DNA from: Lachnospira sp. UBA2821 | GTDB taxonomy: Bacteria > Bacillota > Clostridia > Lachnospirales > Lachnospiraceae | Length of the DNA: 26,608 nt | Reading direction: 5' to 3' | Assembly: GCA_002351535.1 (NCBI GenBank) | Contig: DEGR01000067.1 | Span: forward strand, 202 to 26,809 | Shown: positions 15,444 through 23,585 of the stretch, piece after piece | Layout: the number at the start of each line of letters is the position of its first letter | How positions within the stretch are numbered: the first letter of the stretch is position 1 | Made by a program: the position numbers and the translations under genes | Notes under the pieces: model-generated | The model's input: the letters and a program-made list of their open reading frames with translations, nothing else | Databases searched by the model: none | What the model was told of the DNA's origin: nothing

Positions 15444-17327
15444 ATGGCAAATGTTAATGAAGAATATGATGTAGTTGTAGTAGGTGCAGGTCATGCTGGA
15501 TGTGAGGCTTCGCTTGCATGCGCCAGAAATGGTCTTAGCACTATCATGTTTACAGTAAGTGTAGACAGTATTGCTATGATGCCTTGTAATCCGAATATTG
15601 GAGGAAGTTCAAAGGGACATCTTGTCAGGGAGATAGATGCACTTGGCGGAGAAATGGGTAAAAATATTGATAAAACATTTATTCAGTCAAAAATGCTCAA
15701 TTCTTCAAAGGGACCTGCAGTTCATTCGTTAAGGGCGCAGGCTGACAAACAGGAATATACAAGACAGATGAGAAGAACTCTTGAGAATACGGATAATCTC
15801 ACAATAAGACAGGCTGAAGTGTGTGAACTTATTGTTGAAGATGATATTATAAAGGGAGTAAAGACTTATTCAGGTGCAACTTATATGGCTAAGACTGTTA
15901 TATTGTGTACAGGGACGTATCTTAAGGCAAGATGTATATATGGTGATGTCAGTAATGCAACCGGTCCTAATGGTCTTCAGGCAGCTAACCATCTTACGGA
16001 TTCTTTAAAATCACTCGGTATAGAAATGTTTAGATTTAAAACAGGAACGCCTGCCCGTGTTGATAAAAGAAGTATAGATTTTTCTAAAATGGAAGAACAG
16101 TTTGGTGATGAAAAAATAGTACCATTTTCATTTACAACAGACCCTGAGAGTATTGACAGGGAGCAGGTATCGTGCTGGCTTACTTACACTAATGAAAATA
16201 CCCATAAAATAATAAGGGATAATCTTGACAGATCTCCTTTATATTCAGGCAAAATAGAAGGAACAGGTCCGAGATATTGTCCTTCTATTGAAGATAAAGT
16301 TGTAAGGTTTGCAGATAAGAACAGACATCAGGTATTCGTAGAACCTGAAGGAGAATATACTAACGAAATGTATCTTGGCGGTATGTCAAGTTCATTGCCG
16401 GAGGATGTTCAGTATGATATGTATAGAACTGTTCCAGGACTTGAAAATGTAAAAATAGTAAGAAATGCTTATGCGATAGAATATGATTGTATTAATCCTA
16501 TACAATTAAAACCAACCCTTGAATTTAAAAAAATCAGTGGATTATTCAGCGGCGGACAGTTTAATGGAAGTTCCGGTTATGAAGAAGCGGCATGTCAGGG
16601 ACTTATGGCCGGTATAAATGCTTCAATGAAAATTCTTGGAAAAGAGCAGATAGTATTAGACAGGTCACAGGCATATATAGGTGTACTTATTGATGACCTT
16701 GTAACTAAAGAAAATCATGAACCATATCGTATGATGACTTCAAGAGCTGAATATAGATTATTATTAAGACAGGATAATGCTGACTTGCGTCTGACTCCAA
16801 TAGGATATAAAGTTGGACTTATATCTAAGGAAAGATATGAATATGTTAAACATAAAGAAGAAGTTATTAAAAGTGAGATTGAAAGACTGCAAAATATAAA
16901 AGTCGGAGCTAATGCTAAGATGTCTGAATTTCTTGAAAGACATGGCAGTACGCCTTTAAAGACAGGAAGCAGTCTTGCAGAACTGATTAAAAGACCTGAG
17001 ATTACTTATGAGATTCTTAAAGAATTTGATGAGGAAAGAGATGAAAATATATCGCAGGATATTATTGAACAGATTAACATTAATCTAAAATATGAAGGAT
17101 ATATAACAAGACAGTTAAGACAGGTTGAGCAATACAAAAAAATGGAAAACAGAAAAATTCCGGATAAAATTGACTATAGTAAAATAAGTGGTCTTCGTAA
17201 CGAATCAAAGCAGAAGCTTGATATGTACCGTCCTATTTCTATAGGTCAGGCTTCAAGAATATCTGGTGTGTCTCCGGCAGATATATCAGTACTTCTTGTG
17301 TATCTCAGCTCAAATAAAATTGGATAA
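15444..17327 (+). CDS. mnmG: tRNA uridine-5-carboxymethylaminomethyl modification enzyme MnmG
   Basis: MnmG (GidA) is the FAD- and NADH-dependent partner of MnmE in wobble-uridine modification. The protein of about 627 residues shows the FAD-binding start YDVVVVGAGHAGCEASLA, the GTYL segment, GTGPRYCPSIEDKVVRFADK, and the FAD-site motif GLFSGGQFNGSSGYEEAACQG, then a helical C-terminal end with GEYTN-type and RAEYRLLLRQDNAD blocks in between. I choose the ATG at 15444 because GGAG lies six bases before it; an ATG four codons earlier (15432) has no clear ribosome site. It lies in the row mnmE-mnmG-rsmG, all on the plus strand. Confidence 0.97.
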   Translation: MANVNEEYDVVVVGAGHAGCEASLACARNGLSTIMFTVSVDSIAMMPCNPNIGGSSKGHLVREIDALGGEMGKNIDKTFIQSKMLNSSKGPAVHSLRAQADKQEYTRQMRRTLENTDNLTIRQAEVCELIVEDDIIKGVKTYSGATYMAKTVILCTGTYLKARCIYGDVSNATGPNGLQAANHLTDSLKSLGIEMFRFKTGTPARVDKRSIDFSKMEEQFGDEKIVPFSFTTDPESIDREQVSCWLTYTNENTHKIIRDNLDRSPLYSGKIEGTGPRYCPSIEDKVVRFADKNRHQVFVEPEGEYTNEMYLGGMSSSLPEDVQYDMYRTVPGLENVKIVRNAYAIEYDCINPIQLKPTLEFKKISGLFSGGQFNGSSGYEEAACQGLMAGINASMKILGKEQIVLDRSQAYIGVLIDDLVTKENHEPYRMMTSRAEYRLLLRQDNADLRLTPIGYKVGLISKERYEYVKHKEEVIKSEIERLQNIKVGANAKMSEFLERHGSTPLKTGSSLAELIKRPEITYEILKEFDEERDENISQDIIEQININLKYEGYITRQLRQVEQYKKMENRKIPDKIDYSKISGLRNESKQKLDMYRPISIGQASRISGVSPADISVLLVYLSSNKIG

Positions 17328-17357
17328 ATAAACATTTCTATAATGGATGGTGGATAG

Positions 17358-18077
17358 ATGAAAGAATATGTTGATAAAATAATTAATTCCATAGAAGATA
17401 TGGGGATAACTATTAGTGAAAAACAGGCAGAACAGTTATACAGATATTATGAGATGATTGTTGAAAAGAATAAGGTAATGAATCTTACGGCAATAACAGA
17501 GTTTGATGATGTTGTTGTAAAACATTTCGTTGATAGTCTGTATATAAGTCAGATTATTGAGATGGAAAATGTGGTAAATATGATAGATGTAGGAACGGGT
17601 GCAGGATTTCCGGGAATTCCTATTAAAATAGTTTTTCCAAATATTAAAGTTACCCTTTTGGATTCGCTTAACAAGAGAGTAAAATTCTTAAATGAAGTTA
17701 TAGAGGAGCTTGGACTTAAAGGAATTGAGGCGGTTCATGGAAGAGCAGAAGATTACGGAAGAGATAACAAATATAGAGAAAAATATGAACTATGTGTATC
17801 AAGAGCAGTTGCAAATCTGTCTTCTCTAAGTGAATATTGTATTCCTTTTGTATCGCAGAAAGGAATGTTTATATCGTATAAAGCTGGAGACTGTGAAGAT
17901 GAAATTGAATCTTCTAAAAAGGCGGTTAAGATGTTAGGTGGAAGTATTGAGTCGATAGAAGAAATGGAATTACTTGATACGGGTATATGCCGTGTTTTTG
18001 TATGTATCAGAAAGAAACAAAAAACATCGGGCAAATACCCAAGAAAAGCAGGAGTGCCTGCAAAAGAACCATTATAA
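17358..18077 (+). CDS. rsmG: 16S rRNA (guanine-527-N7)-methyltransferase RsmG
   Basis: RsmG (GidB) methylates N7 of G527 in the 16S rRNA decoding region. The 239-residue protein has the family start with QLYRYYEMIVEKNKVMNLTAITEFDDVVVKHFVDSL, the SAM-binding loop MIDVGTGAGFPGIPIKI, the LLDSLNKRVKFLNEV strand-helix, and SRAVANLSSLSEYC. It ends in the family tail KYPRKAGVPAKEPL. A GGTGGA ribosome site lies just before the ATG. It sits 30 bases after mnmG and is followed by a clear intrinsic terminator, so it closes the mnmE-mnmG-rsmG group. Confidence 0.96.
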   Translation: MKEYVDKIINSIEDMGITISEKQAEQLYRYYEMIVEKNKVMNLTAITEFDDVVVKHFVDSLYISQIIEMENVVNMIDVGTGAGFPGIPIKIVFPNIKVTLLDSLNKRVKFLNEVIEELGLKGIEAVHGRAEDYGRDNKYREKYELCVSRAVANLSSLSEYCIPFVSQKGMFISYKAGDCEDEIESSKKAVKMLGGSIESIEEMELLDTGICRVFVCIRKKQKTSGKYPRKAGVPAKEPL

Positions 18078-18109
18078 ACCAGTAATAATGTAATAGAGAA
18101 TTGTATGAA

Positions 18110-18154
18110 CCATATCTACACAATAATAGTAAAAAGTGTAGATATGGCTTTTTT
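18110..18154 (+). terminator. Intrinsic terminator after rsmG
   Basis: CCATATCTACAC (18110-18121) and GTGTAGATATGG (18136-18147) form a perfect 12-bp stem with a 14-base loop, followed by CTTTTTT. The tail overlaps the stop codon of the convergent hydrolase gene. There is no T-run in the other direction, so it mainly stops rsmG transcripts. Confidence 0.92.
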
Positions 18155-19076
18155 AATTTAGTAATTTCTGAATTTTATCTGCTGTTATCTGTGGCTGCTC
18201 TATATGTGGATAGTCAAGGCAATTATTAACGTATGCAATATTGACATTTGGATTAACTTTATTGTACCATAAAGCATTTTCTTTATAAGTAATACTTGTA
18301 ATAAGCGAGTAAGAATTAATATTTTTTAGAAGATATTCTGTATTATCATTTATAAGATTAAGTTTAGTGCTTATATACATATATTTTGAATTGAGATTTT
18401 TGTAATGCACACTGTTATAATAACTCGATGAATATTCATCTAACGTTGCACCGGTAATATAAAAATGTTTATTTAAAGAATCTTTTATATTATCCAAAGT
18501 GAAGGCTCTGTTGTATATAAATGAACCAATAATTGGTAATTCAAGAGCTTTGCAATACAATTTTGCTTTTGAATCAATATTTGTAGATACAATAGGCTTT
18601 TGAGGATTGATAAATATTATTTTATTAATTAAGTCGTCTGTGTCAGACATTTTAGATATTATTGCTGCGGTTGCTGAGTTGCCTGATGTTATAATATCTG
18701 TTTTATCATCAATAACGTTTTTAATAAAATCAATTATGACTTTTGAATAAATAAAATTAGTATATTGCAACAGATTTTTCTCTGAATTACCACATCCGGG
18801 AAGATTAATTGTATATATAGTTCTGTTCTGAATCAAAGGTATGAGTTTATCCCATTCTCTGTCGCTGTCTCCTACTGAAATGTTATGAACCAGAAGTATA
18901 GGACTGCCATTTCCTGTACGACGGTATTTTATACATCCAAAATTACTGCTATATTCTGAATAATTACTTGAAATAAAAGAGTTAACTATGTTTGATTTTA
19001 TATCAATATATTTATTGTGAATACATGCACCAATGATTGAAGCAAAAGTTAATTTGATAAAAGTATTTTTTTTCAT
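18153..19076 (-). CDS. Alpha/beta hydrolase fold protein
   Basis: This 307-residue protein looks like an alpha/beta hydrolase of unknown substrate. Visible elements are a glycine-rich strand with PILLVHNISVGDSDREWDKLIPL (an HN in place of the common HG oxyanion motif), TIYTINLPGCGNSEK, a nucleophile-elbow-like SGNSAT with S134, and a late DYPHIEQP with candidate catalytic H291. The acid residue cannot be fixed by eye. The first 20 residues are mildly hydrophobic and may be an anchor rather than a cleaved signal. It is transcribed against the replication direction, alone, between rsmG and the ParAB region. No strong ribosome site is seen. The assignment is to fold only. Confidence 0.75.
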   Translation of the reverse strand: MKKNTFIKLTFASIIGACIHNKYIDIKSNIVNSFISSNYSEYSSNFGCIKYRRTGNGSPILLVHNISVGDSDREWDKLIPLIQNRTIYTINLPGCGNSEKNLLQYTNFIYSKVIIDFIKNVIDDKTDIITSGNSATAAIISKMSDTDDLINKIIFINPQKPIVSTNIDSKAKLYCKALELPIIGSFIYNRAFTLDNIKDSLNKHFYITGATLDEYSSSYYNSVHYKNLNSKYMYISTKLNLINDNTEYLLKNINSYSLITSITYKENALWYNKVNPNVNIAYVNNCLDYPHIEQPQITADKIQKLLN

Positions 19077-19191
19077 TATAAAACCCCATTTCTGAAAACA
19101 TTAGTCTTTATTAATATAAAAGTATATATTAATACAACTAAATATATTATATAATATTTGATTTTTTATTACAATATTAAATGGTTTGTTG

Positions 19192-19197
19192 TATAAT
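19192..19197 (+). promoter_or_regulatory. Probable -10 box for the coiled-coil gene
   Basis: A perfect TATAAT (19192-19197) lies about 50 bases before the start of the coiled-coil gene. No good -35 box is seen at 16-18 bases; only a weak ATTACA lies at about 18 bases. The region is very AT-rich, so a chance match is possible. Confidence 0.4.
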
Positions 19198-19245
19198 TCT
19201 AGTTGAAAGATTTATAATAATGACAATGTTCAAAGGAGAAAATAT

Positions 19246-19731
19246 ATGTTAGAGGATGAAAATCTTAATATTGTTATGGACTTTTTTGAAAAAGAAGTGA
19301 CACAAATTCAAGAAGAGTATAATACATATTTAGAACAGAATAGTAATAATCAGATATTGCTTAATGAGATTAAAAATAAAATAGAACTGTTATCTTCTAA
19401 AGTTGATTCTACAGAAGATGTATTTTCACCGAGAAATGAAAAAAATGACTTTGAAACAGTTGAAATTAATAAACTTAATGAGTCAGCTAAAAAAATTGAA
19501 AGTAATATTCATGAAATAAAACAAAAGATAAATGATTTGTTAGAAAAAGAAGAAAAATTCAATAAAATGATTGATATATGCAAAAAAATTAAAATAAATA
19601 ATGAAAATTATGTCATTGATGATTGCATAGAAAAGGCAGAATTCTGTGATTCGTTAGTTTTGGTTGACCCTAACAGATGTAAAATGGAATTACAAGAGTT
19701 GGTTACTATGATGCAAAACATAAGAAAATGA
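19246..19731 (+). CDS. Conserved-looking coiled-coil protein of unknown function
   Basis: I do not recognise this 161-residue protein with confidence. It is highly charged, lysine- and glutamate-rich, and mostly predicted helix. Two coiled-coil stretches can be read, at about residues 10-52 (MDFFEKEVTQIQEEYNTYLEQ onward) and 72-115 (IESNIHEIKQKINDLLEKEEKF region). A short, less charged C-terminal part holds four cysteines and DSLVLVDPN. There is no membrane segment or signal peptide. The start has a clear AAAGGAG site. The pattern faintly resembles the N-terminal sensor region of DegS, but there is no kinase domain. It lies directly before the parS sites and parA, so a link to chromosome segregation or cell cycle is possible but only inferred. 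Confidence 0.7.
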   Translation: MLEDENLNIVMDFFEKEVTQIQEEYNTYLEQNSNNQILLNEIKNKIELLSSKVDSTEDVFSPRNEKNDFETVEINKLNESAKKIESNIHEIKQKINDLLEKEEKFNKMIDICKKIKINNENYVIDDCIEKAEFCDSLVLVDPNRCKMELQELVTMMQNIRK

Positions 19732-19734
19732 AAA

Positions 19735-19750
19735 TGTTTCACGTGAAACA
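19735..19750. promoter_or_regulatory. parS centromere site 1
   Basis: TGTTTCACGTGAAACA matches the Bacillus-type parS consensus perfectly and is palindromic; the symmetry extends three bases further on each side. It is bound by ParB, which loads here as a CTP clamp. It starts just after the stop codon of the coiled-coil gene. Confidence 0.96.
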
Positions 19751-19837
19751 TTTGAAAGGAAATACTTTGCATATAAAGAACTAAATTAGTTTATAGCATT
19801 TGATATAATCAATACTAACACAAACACAATAAATAAA

Positions 19838-19853
19838 TGTTTCACGTGAAACA
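19838..19853. promoter_or_regulatory. parS centromere site 2
   Basis: A second identical TGTTTCACGTGAAACA lies exactly 103 bases after the first and about 97 bases before parA. The AT-rich flanks extend the palindrome. ParB bound at either site could also affect the parAB promoter. Confidence 0.96.
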
Positions 19854-19891
19854 TTTTATTTATTTTGCATATGGAATATAAAATTATATAT

Positions 19892-19899
19892 GATATAAT
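19892..19899 (+). promoter_or_regulatory. Extended -10 promoter of parA
   Basis: TGA followed by TATAAT (the TATAAT is 19894-19899) is an extended -10 element about 50 bases before the parA start. A weak TGGAAT lies 16 bases upstream. A second TGA-TATAAT is present at 19802-19809 between the parS sites, so two starts are possible. Confidence 0.5.
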
Positions 19900-19949
19900 T
19901 ATTTATAGAAAAAATGAAGAGAACATAAGATTTATGGAAAGGAACAAAA

Positions 19950-20780
19950 ATGGGTAGGGTTATTGCAATTACTAATCAAAAAGGTGGAGTTGGAAAGACA
20001 ACAACATCTACTAATTTGTCAGCATGTTTGGCTGAATTAGGAAAGAAAGTTCTTGTAGTAGATATTGATCCGCAGGGAAATGCTACAAGCGGCTTAGGAA
20101 TTGAAAAAAATGAATTGGAAAATACAATTTATGATTTATTTATTGGAGAATGTGAGTTGGATGAATGTTTACAGAAAAATACGCTTGAAAATTTATCTGT
20201 ATTACCATCAAATGTAAACTTGTCGGGTGCTGAAATTGATTTAATAGGAGTAGAACATAGAGAGTATATATTAAAGAAGGAACTTGACAGTATAAAAGAT
20301 GATTATGATTATATAATTATAGATTGTCCACCTTCTTTGAATATATTAACTGTTAATGCATTATCCGCTGCGGATTCTGTTCTTGTACCAATCCAGTGTG
20401 AATATTATGCACTTGAAGGTTTATCACAGTTAATATATACAATTAATCTTGTTAAGAAAAGACTTAATCCTGAACTTAAGATGGAGGGGGTTGTATTTAC
20501 TATGTATGATGCAAGAACAAATCTCTCTCTTGAGGTGGTGGAAAATGTAAAGAGTAATCTAAAACAGACAATTTATAAAACAATAATTCCAAGAAATATT
20601 AAGCTGGCAGAAGCACCAAGCAGAGGAATGCCAATAAATATATATGATCCAAAATCAGCGGGGGCAGAAAGTTATCGTCTTCTTGCAGAAGAAGTTATTA
20701 ATCATAATGAGGATGGCAGTTATACACCTGAGAATATAAAAGAGGAGAAAGGTAAGAAATCAAAGAAATGGAAAAGGTAA
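19950..20780 (+). CDS. parA: Chromosome partitioning ATPase ParA (Soj)
   Basis: ParA/Soj is a DNA-binding ATPase that moves ParB-parS complexes and, in Bacillus, also regulates DnaA. The 276-residue protein has the deviant Walker A motif NQKGGVGKTTTSTNL with signature lysine K11 and K16, the Walker A' DIDPQGNATSGLG, Walker B IIDCPPSLN, and a conserved late segment PRNIKLAEAPSRGMP. GGAAAGGA lies before the ATG. The end overlaps parB by 13 bases, so they form one operon. Length and parS sites nearby support a chromosomal rather than plasmid ParA. Confidence 0.96.
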   Translation: MGRVIAITNQKGGVGKTTTSTNLSACLAELGKKVLVVDIDPQGNATSGLGIEKNELENTIYDLFIGECELDECLQKNTLENLSVLPSNVNLSGAEIDLIGVEHREYILKKELDSIKDDYDYIIIDCPPSLNILTVNALSAADSVLVPIQCEYYALEGLSQLIYTINLVKKRLNPELKMEGVVFTMYDARTNLSLEVVENVKSNLKQTIYKTIIPRNIKLAEAPSRGMPINIYDPKSAGAESYRLLAEEVINHNEDGSYTPENIKEEKGKKSKKWKR

Positions 20781-21703
20781 AAAAGAAAAAAACTGGATTA
20801 TCAAGAGGACTTGAATCATTAATACCATTGGGAGCAATGGAAGAAATAGAGAGTAATGATAATAAGAGTGCCGGTGAAAAAAAGAATACAAAGGCATCAG
20901 AAGAAAAGGTTAATTCAAGTGGAGAAACAATTGTTAAAATATCACAGATTGAGCCAAATAGAAATCAGCCCAGAAAGAATTTTGATGAAGATGCATTACA
21001 GGAATTGGCTGATTCTATCAAGCAATATGGAATTATTCAGCCACTTGTTGTACAGAAAAAAGGAAAGTTATATGAGATTATAGCAGGTGAAAGAAGATGG
21101 AGAGCGGCACGACTTGCAAAGCTTAAAGAAATCCCTGTAATTATTAAGGAATACACAGCACAGGAGATTATGGAAATTGCTCTTATTGAAAATATTCAAA
21201 GAGAAGACCTTAATCCTATAGAAGAAGCACAGGCTTATAAAAGGCTTATAGATGAATATAAGTTAAAACAGGATGAAGTTGCAGAAAGAGTATCAAAAAG
21301 CAGAACGGCAATTACTAATTCAATAAGATTATTAAAGTTGTGTGATAAGGTACAGGAAATGCTTATAGAAGAGCTGATATCAAGTGGACACGCCAGAGCA
21401 TTGCTGGCTATAGATGATGAAGAAGTACAGTATAATATAGCAGTCAAAATAATGGATGAGAAACTTAGTGTCAGAGAAACTGAAAAATTAGTAAAGACAA
21501 TTCTCAATCCTAAAAAAGAAAAAACAGTTGAAAAAGTAGAAAATATGGCTGTCTATGAAGAAATAGAAAATAAAATAAAAGATGCTATAGGAACTAAAGT
21601 TAAGCTTACACCTAAGTCTAATGGAAAAGGAAAAATTGAAATACAGTATTATTCCAATGAAGAATTAGAAAGACTTATGGAAATATTTACATCAGGCAAT
21701 TAA
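20768..21703 (+). CDS. parB: Chromosome partitioning protein ParB (Spo0J)
   Basis: ParB is the CTP-dependent DNA clamp that binds parS and spreads. The 311-residue protein starts with a lysine-rich segment and GLSRGLESLIP, the N-terminal ParA-stimulating motif, followed by a linker. The CTP-binding N domain has QPRKNFDEDALQELADSIKQYGIIQPL and the AGERRWRAARLAKL box, then ENIQREDLNPIEEA. The parS-reading helix-turn-helix is LKQDEVAERVSKSRTAITNSIRLLKL. The C-terminal dimerisation part follows. The start overlaps the end of parA. It is the partner for the two parS sites just upstream. Noc, a paralogue, is less likely because the sites match parS. Confidence 0.96.
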   Translation: MEKVKKKKTGLSRGLESLIPLGAMEEIESNDNKSAGEKKNTKASEEKVNSSGETIVKISQIEPNRNQPRKNFDEDALQELADSIKQYGIIQPLVVQKKGKLYEIIAGERRWRAARLAKLKEIPVIIKEYTAQEIMEIALIENIQREDLNPIEEAQAYKRLIDEYKLKQDEVAERVSKSRTAITNSIRLLKLCDKVQEMLIEELISSGHARALLAIDDEEVQYNIAVKIMDEKLSVRETEKLVKTILNPKKEKTVEKVENMAVYEEIENKIKDAIGTKVKLTPKSNGKGKIEIQYYSNEELERLMEIFTSGN

Positions 21704-21739
21704 AAAAGTTTTTGATAAACCATTAATGGAGGAAAGAAG

Positions 21740-22276
21740 ATGAAGAGTAATATATTAGATGCTATAGGAATTGGAAGTATTGACCCGGCTTTCTTTCTTA
21801 TAGGACTAATTGTGCTTGTTATTGTACTATTTATAATAAATATTGTAACAGCATGTAAGATAAAGAGTTTAAGAAGAAGATACGATACATTTATGAATGG
21901 AAAAAATGCAGAATCCATGGAAAATGTTATAGTTGAGAGATTTGACCAGTTAGATAAAATTGCAAAAATATTGAAAATACAACAAGAAGAGTTATCAGAT
22001 TTAAAGGAAAATATGAATATAACATATCAGAAAACCGGCATCGTTAAGTATGATGCATTTAGTGAAATGGGTGGAAAATTAAGTTTTGCACTTGCTATGC
22101 TTGATAAAAATAACAGTGGATATGTTGTTAATGCAATGCATAGCAGAGAAGGATGCTATACATATATCAAAGAGATAATTAAAGGTGAAGCATATATTCA
22201 GCTTGGTGACGAGGAAAAGCAGGCTGTTGAGATGGCAATGAATTCAGATAATTATATGGTACAGCAGGGAGATTAA
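21740..22276 (+). CDS. DUF4446 family membrane-anchored protein
   Basis: This 178-residue protein appears to belong to DUF4446, a family often found just after parB in clostridia. There is one N-terminal transmembrane segment at about residues 12-35 (FFLIGLIVLVIVLFIINIVTACKI region), then a helical, coiled-coil-like stretch. The conserved C-terminal block is GIVKYDAFSEMGGKLSFALAMLDKNNSGYVVNAMHSREGCYTYIKEI. No catalytic motif is visible and the function is unknown. The start has TGGAGGAAAG just upstream. It is 36 bases after parB and probably in the same transcript. A role with the membrane or cell envelope is only a guess from the anchor. Confidence 0.82.
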   Translation: MKSNILDAIGIGSIDPAFFLIGLIVLVIVLFIINIVTACKIKSLRRRYDTFMNGKNAESMENVIVERFDQLDKIAKILKIQQEELSDLKENMNITYQKTGIVKYDAFSEMGGKLSFALAMLDKNNSGYVVNAMHSREGCYTYIKEIIKGEAYIQLGDEEKQAVEMAMNSDNYMVQQGD

Positions 22277-22316
22277 AAAGTACAAAATAAGAAGTAGAAA
22301 ATAAAAAATAGAAAAT

Positions 22317-22368
22317 AAAAAAGTATTCTTATTACATTAATTTAAAATGTTGATAAGAATACTTTTTT
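22317..22368. terminator. Bidirectional intrinsic terminator between the parB group and birA
   Basis: A perfect 16-bp stem, AAAAAAGTATTCTTAT (22317-22332) with its inverse (22353-22368), surrounds a 20-base loop. The A-run on one side and T-run on the other allow it to act on both strands, which suits the convergent genes. Confidence 0.88.
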
Positions 22369-22406
22369 ATTTATAACTTACAGAATATTTGTATGATTCC
22401 GAAAAG

Positions 22407-23363
22407 CTAAAAACTTTTAATTGATATATCACCTGAATTCAATGTAATAATATTACCTTTGTGGTCATCAACAATAAGTTCACATCTGTCATTAATATCT
22501 ATAACTTTTCCGGTAAATATACTGCCATTTTTAACATAAGATATTTCTTTATCCTTCATAAGAGAATACTCTTTGTATTTTTTGATGTAAGAGTCATCTG
22601 AAAAATTGTTATACATATGAATAAGGTTATTTATTATATTTCCGACAAGTAAGTTTTTTGAAATGTTACAATTAAGAGAACCGGCAATGTCGGATATATT
22701 ATCAGGAAAATTAATAGTAGAAATATTTATTCCTATACCTATGATTATATAATTTAATTCTCCGCTTTCAAAATTGGTTGAGGCTTCTGTAAGAATACCA
22801 CATACTTTTTTATTGTTGACAAATATATCGTTAATCCATTTGATGTGTGGATTAATACCGGTTAATGTATTAATTGCATCACATACAGCGACAGCAGTCA
22901 TACTTGTAATTTTAATGGATGATGAAACGGTAAAATCGGGTTTAAGAAGAAGGCTGAAATATATACCGGTTTTTGAAGGAGAGTAAAATTCACGACCAAG
23001 CCTTCCACGTCCGTGGGTCTGCTCATCAGCAACAATAAGTGTATATTCGGGACAACCTTTGTCATACATTTCCTTTAATAATGAATTGGTTGATGTTACT
23101 GTTTTAAAAGTATAGATATTGACCTGTTCAGAGTAATCTTTTATACATGATGAAATTTCTTTATCAGACAGGACATCTGAATCAGATATAAGCCTGTACC
23201 CTTTATTGGTAACAGAATCAATATTATAGCCTTCTTTTTTCAGTGCATTAATGGCCTTCCATATAGAAGCTCTTGATACATTTAATTCATCCGCAAGAAG
23301 CTGGCCTGATATATAAGAAGAACTATATTGCAATTTAGATAATACAAGTTGTTTAGTATTCAT
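22407..23363 (-). CDS. birA: Biotin operon repressor / biotin-[acetyl-CoA-carboxylase] ligase
   Basis: BirA joins biotin to carboxylase carrier proteins through biotinyl-AMP and, in this two-domain form, can act as a biotin-responsive repressor. The 318-residue protein begins with a helix-turn-helix domain (YISGQLLADELNVSRASIWKAINALKKEGYNIDSVTNKGYRL), then the catalytic domain with the biotin and ATP loop HGRGRLGREFYSP, IKWINDIFVNNKKVCGILTEA, and IIIGIGINI, then a small SH3-like C-terminal domain. It is divergent from the DUF3881 gene, with an 18-bp repeat array between them. It is transcribed against the replication direction. Its repressor role is inferred from the HTH; targets are not visible in this window. 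Confidence 0.95.
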   Translation of the reverse strand: MNTKQLVLSKLQYSSSYISGQLLADELNVSRASIWKAINALKKEGYNIDSVTNKGYRLISDSDVLSDKEISSCIKDYSEQVNIYTFKTVTSTNSLLKEMYDKGCPEYTLIVADEQTHGRGRLGREFYSPSKTGIYFSLLLKPDFTVSSSIKITSMTAVAVCDAINTLTGINPHIKWINDIFVNNKKVCGILTEASTNFESGELNYIIIGIGINISTINFPDNISDIAGSLNCNISKNLLVGNIINNLIHMYNNFSDDSYIKKYKEYSLMKDKEISYVKNGSIFTGKVIDINDRCELIVDDHKGNIITLNSGDISIKSF

Positions 23364-23415
23364 GATATTATAACCTCTTTAAAATGCTTTGAATTACAAT
23401 AAAAGCATATCATAA

Positions 23416-23487
23416 GTGTTAAGCTATTTCAATGTGTTAAGCTATTTCAATGTGCTATACTATTTCAATGTGTTAAGCTATTTCAAT
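23416..23487. repeat. Four tandem 18-bp repeats between birA and the DUF3881 gene
   Basis: The unit GTGTTAAGCTATTTCAAT is repeated exactly at 23416, 23434 and 23470, with a diverged copy at 23452 (GTGCTATACTATTTCAAT). The last copy joins GAGC and ATTGAAA to form a 7-bp palindrome TTTCAAT/ATTGAAA (23481-23498), whose right arm is the -35 box of the next gene. Regular spacing suggests repeated protein-binding sites, such as a regulator of birA or of the DUF3881 gene. It lacks spacers, so it is not a CRISPR array. Confidence 0.85.
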
Positions 23488-23492
23488 GAGCA

Positions 23493-23521
23493 TTGAAAAA
23501 ACATATATATTATAATATAAT
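23493..23521 (+). promoter_or_regulatory. Promoter of the DUF3881 gene
   Basis: TTGAAA (23493-23498) and TATAAT (23516-23521) are 17 bases apart. The -35 box lies in the right arm of a palindrome at the end of the 18-bp repeat array, so a protein on the repeats could block or help RNA polymerase. Confidence 0.6.
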
Positions 23522-23585
23522 AATATTAAGAGAAAGTTGAGAAGAAGAAAAAATTCAAGACAATAAAATCGGATTGGAGAACATA

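Noticed and set aside
19838..19856. The second parS palindrome plus T-run as a terminator
   Set aside because: The stem is AT-rich outside the CACGTG centre with no loop, and the exact match to parS explains the symmetry better.
23416..23487. CRISPR array
   Set aside because: The repeats are directly adjacent with no spacers, and no cas gene is seen.
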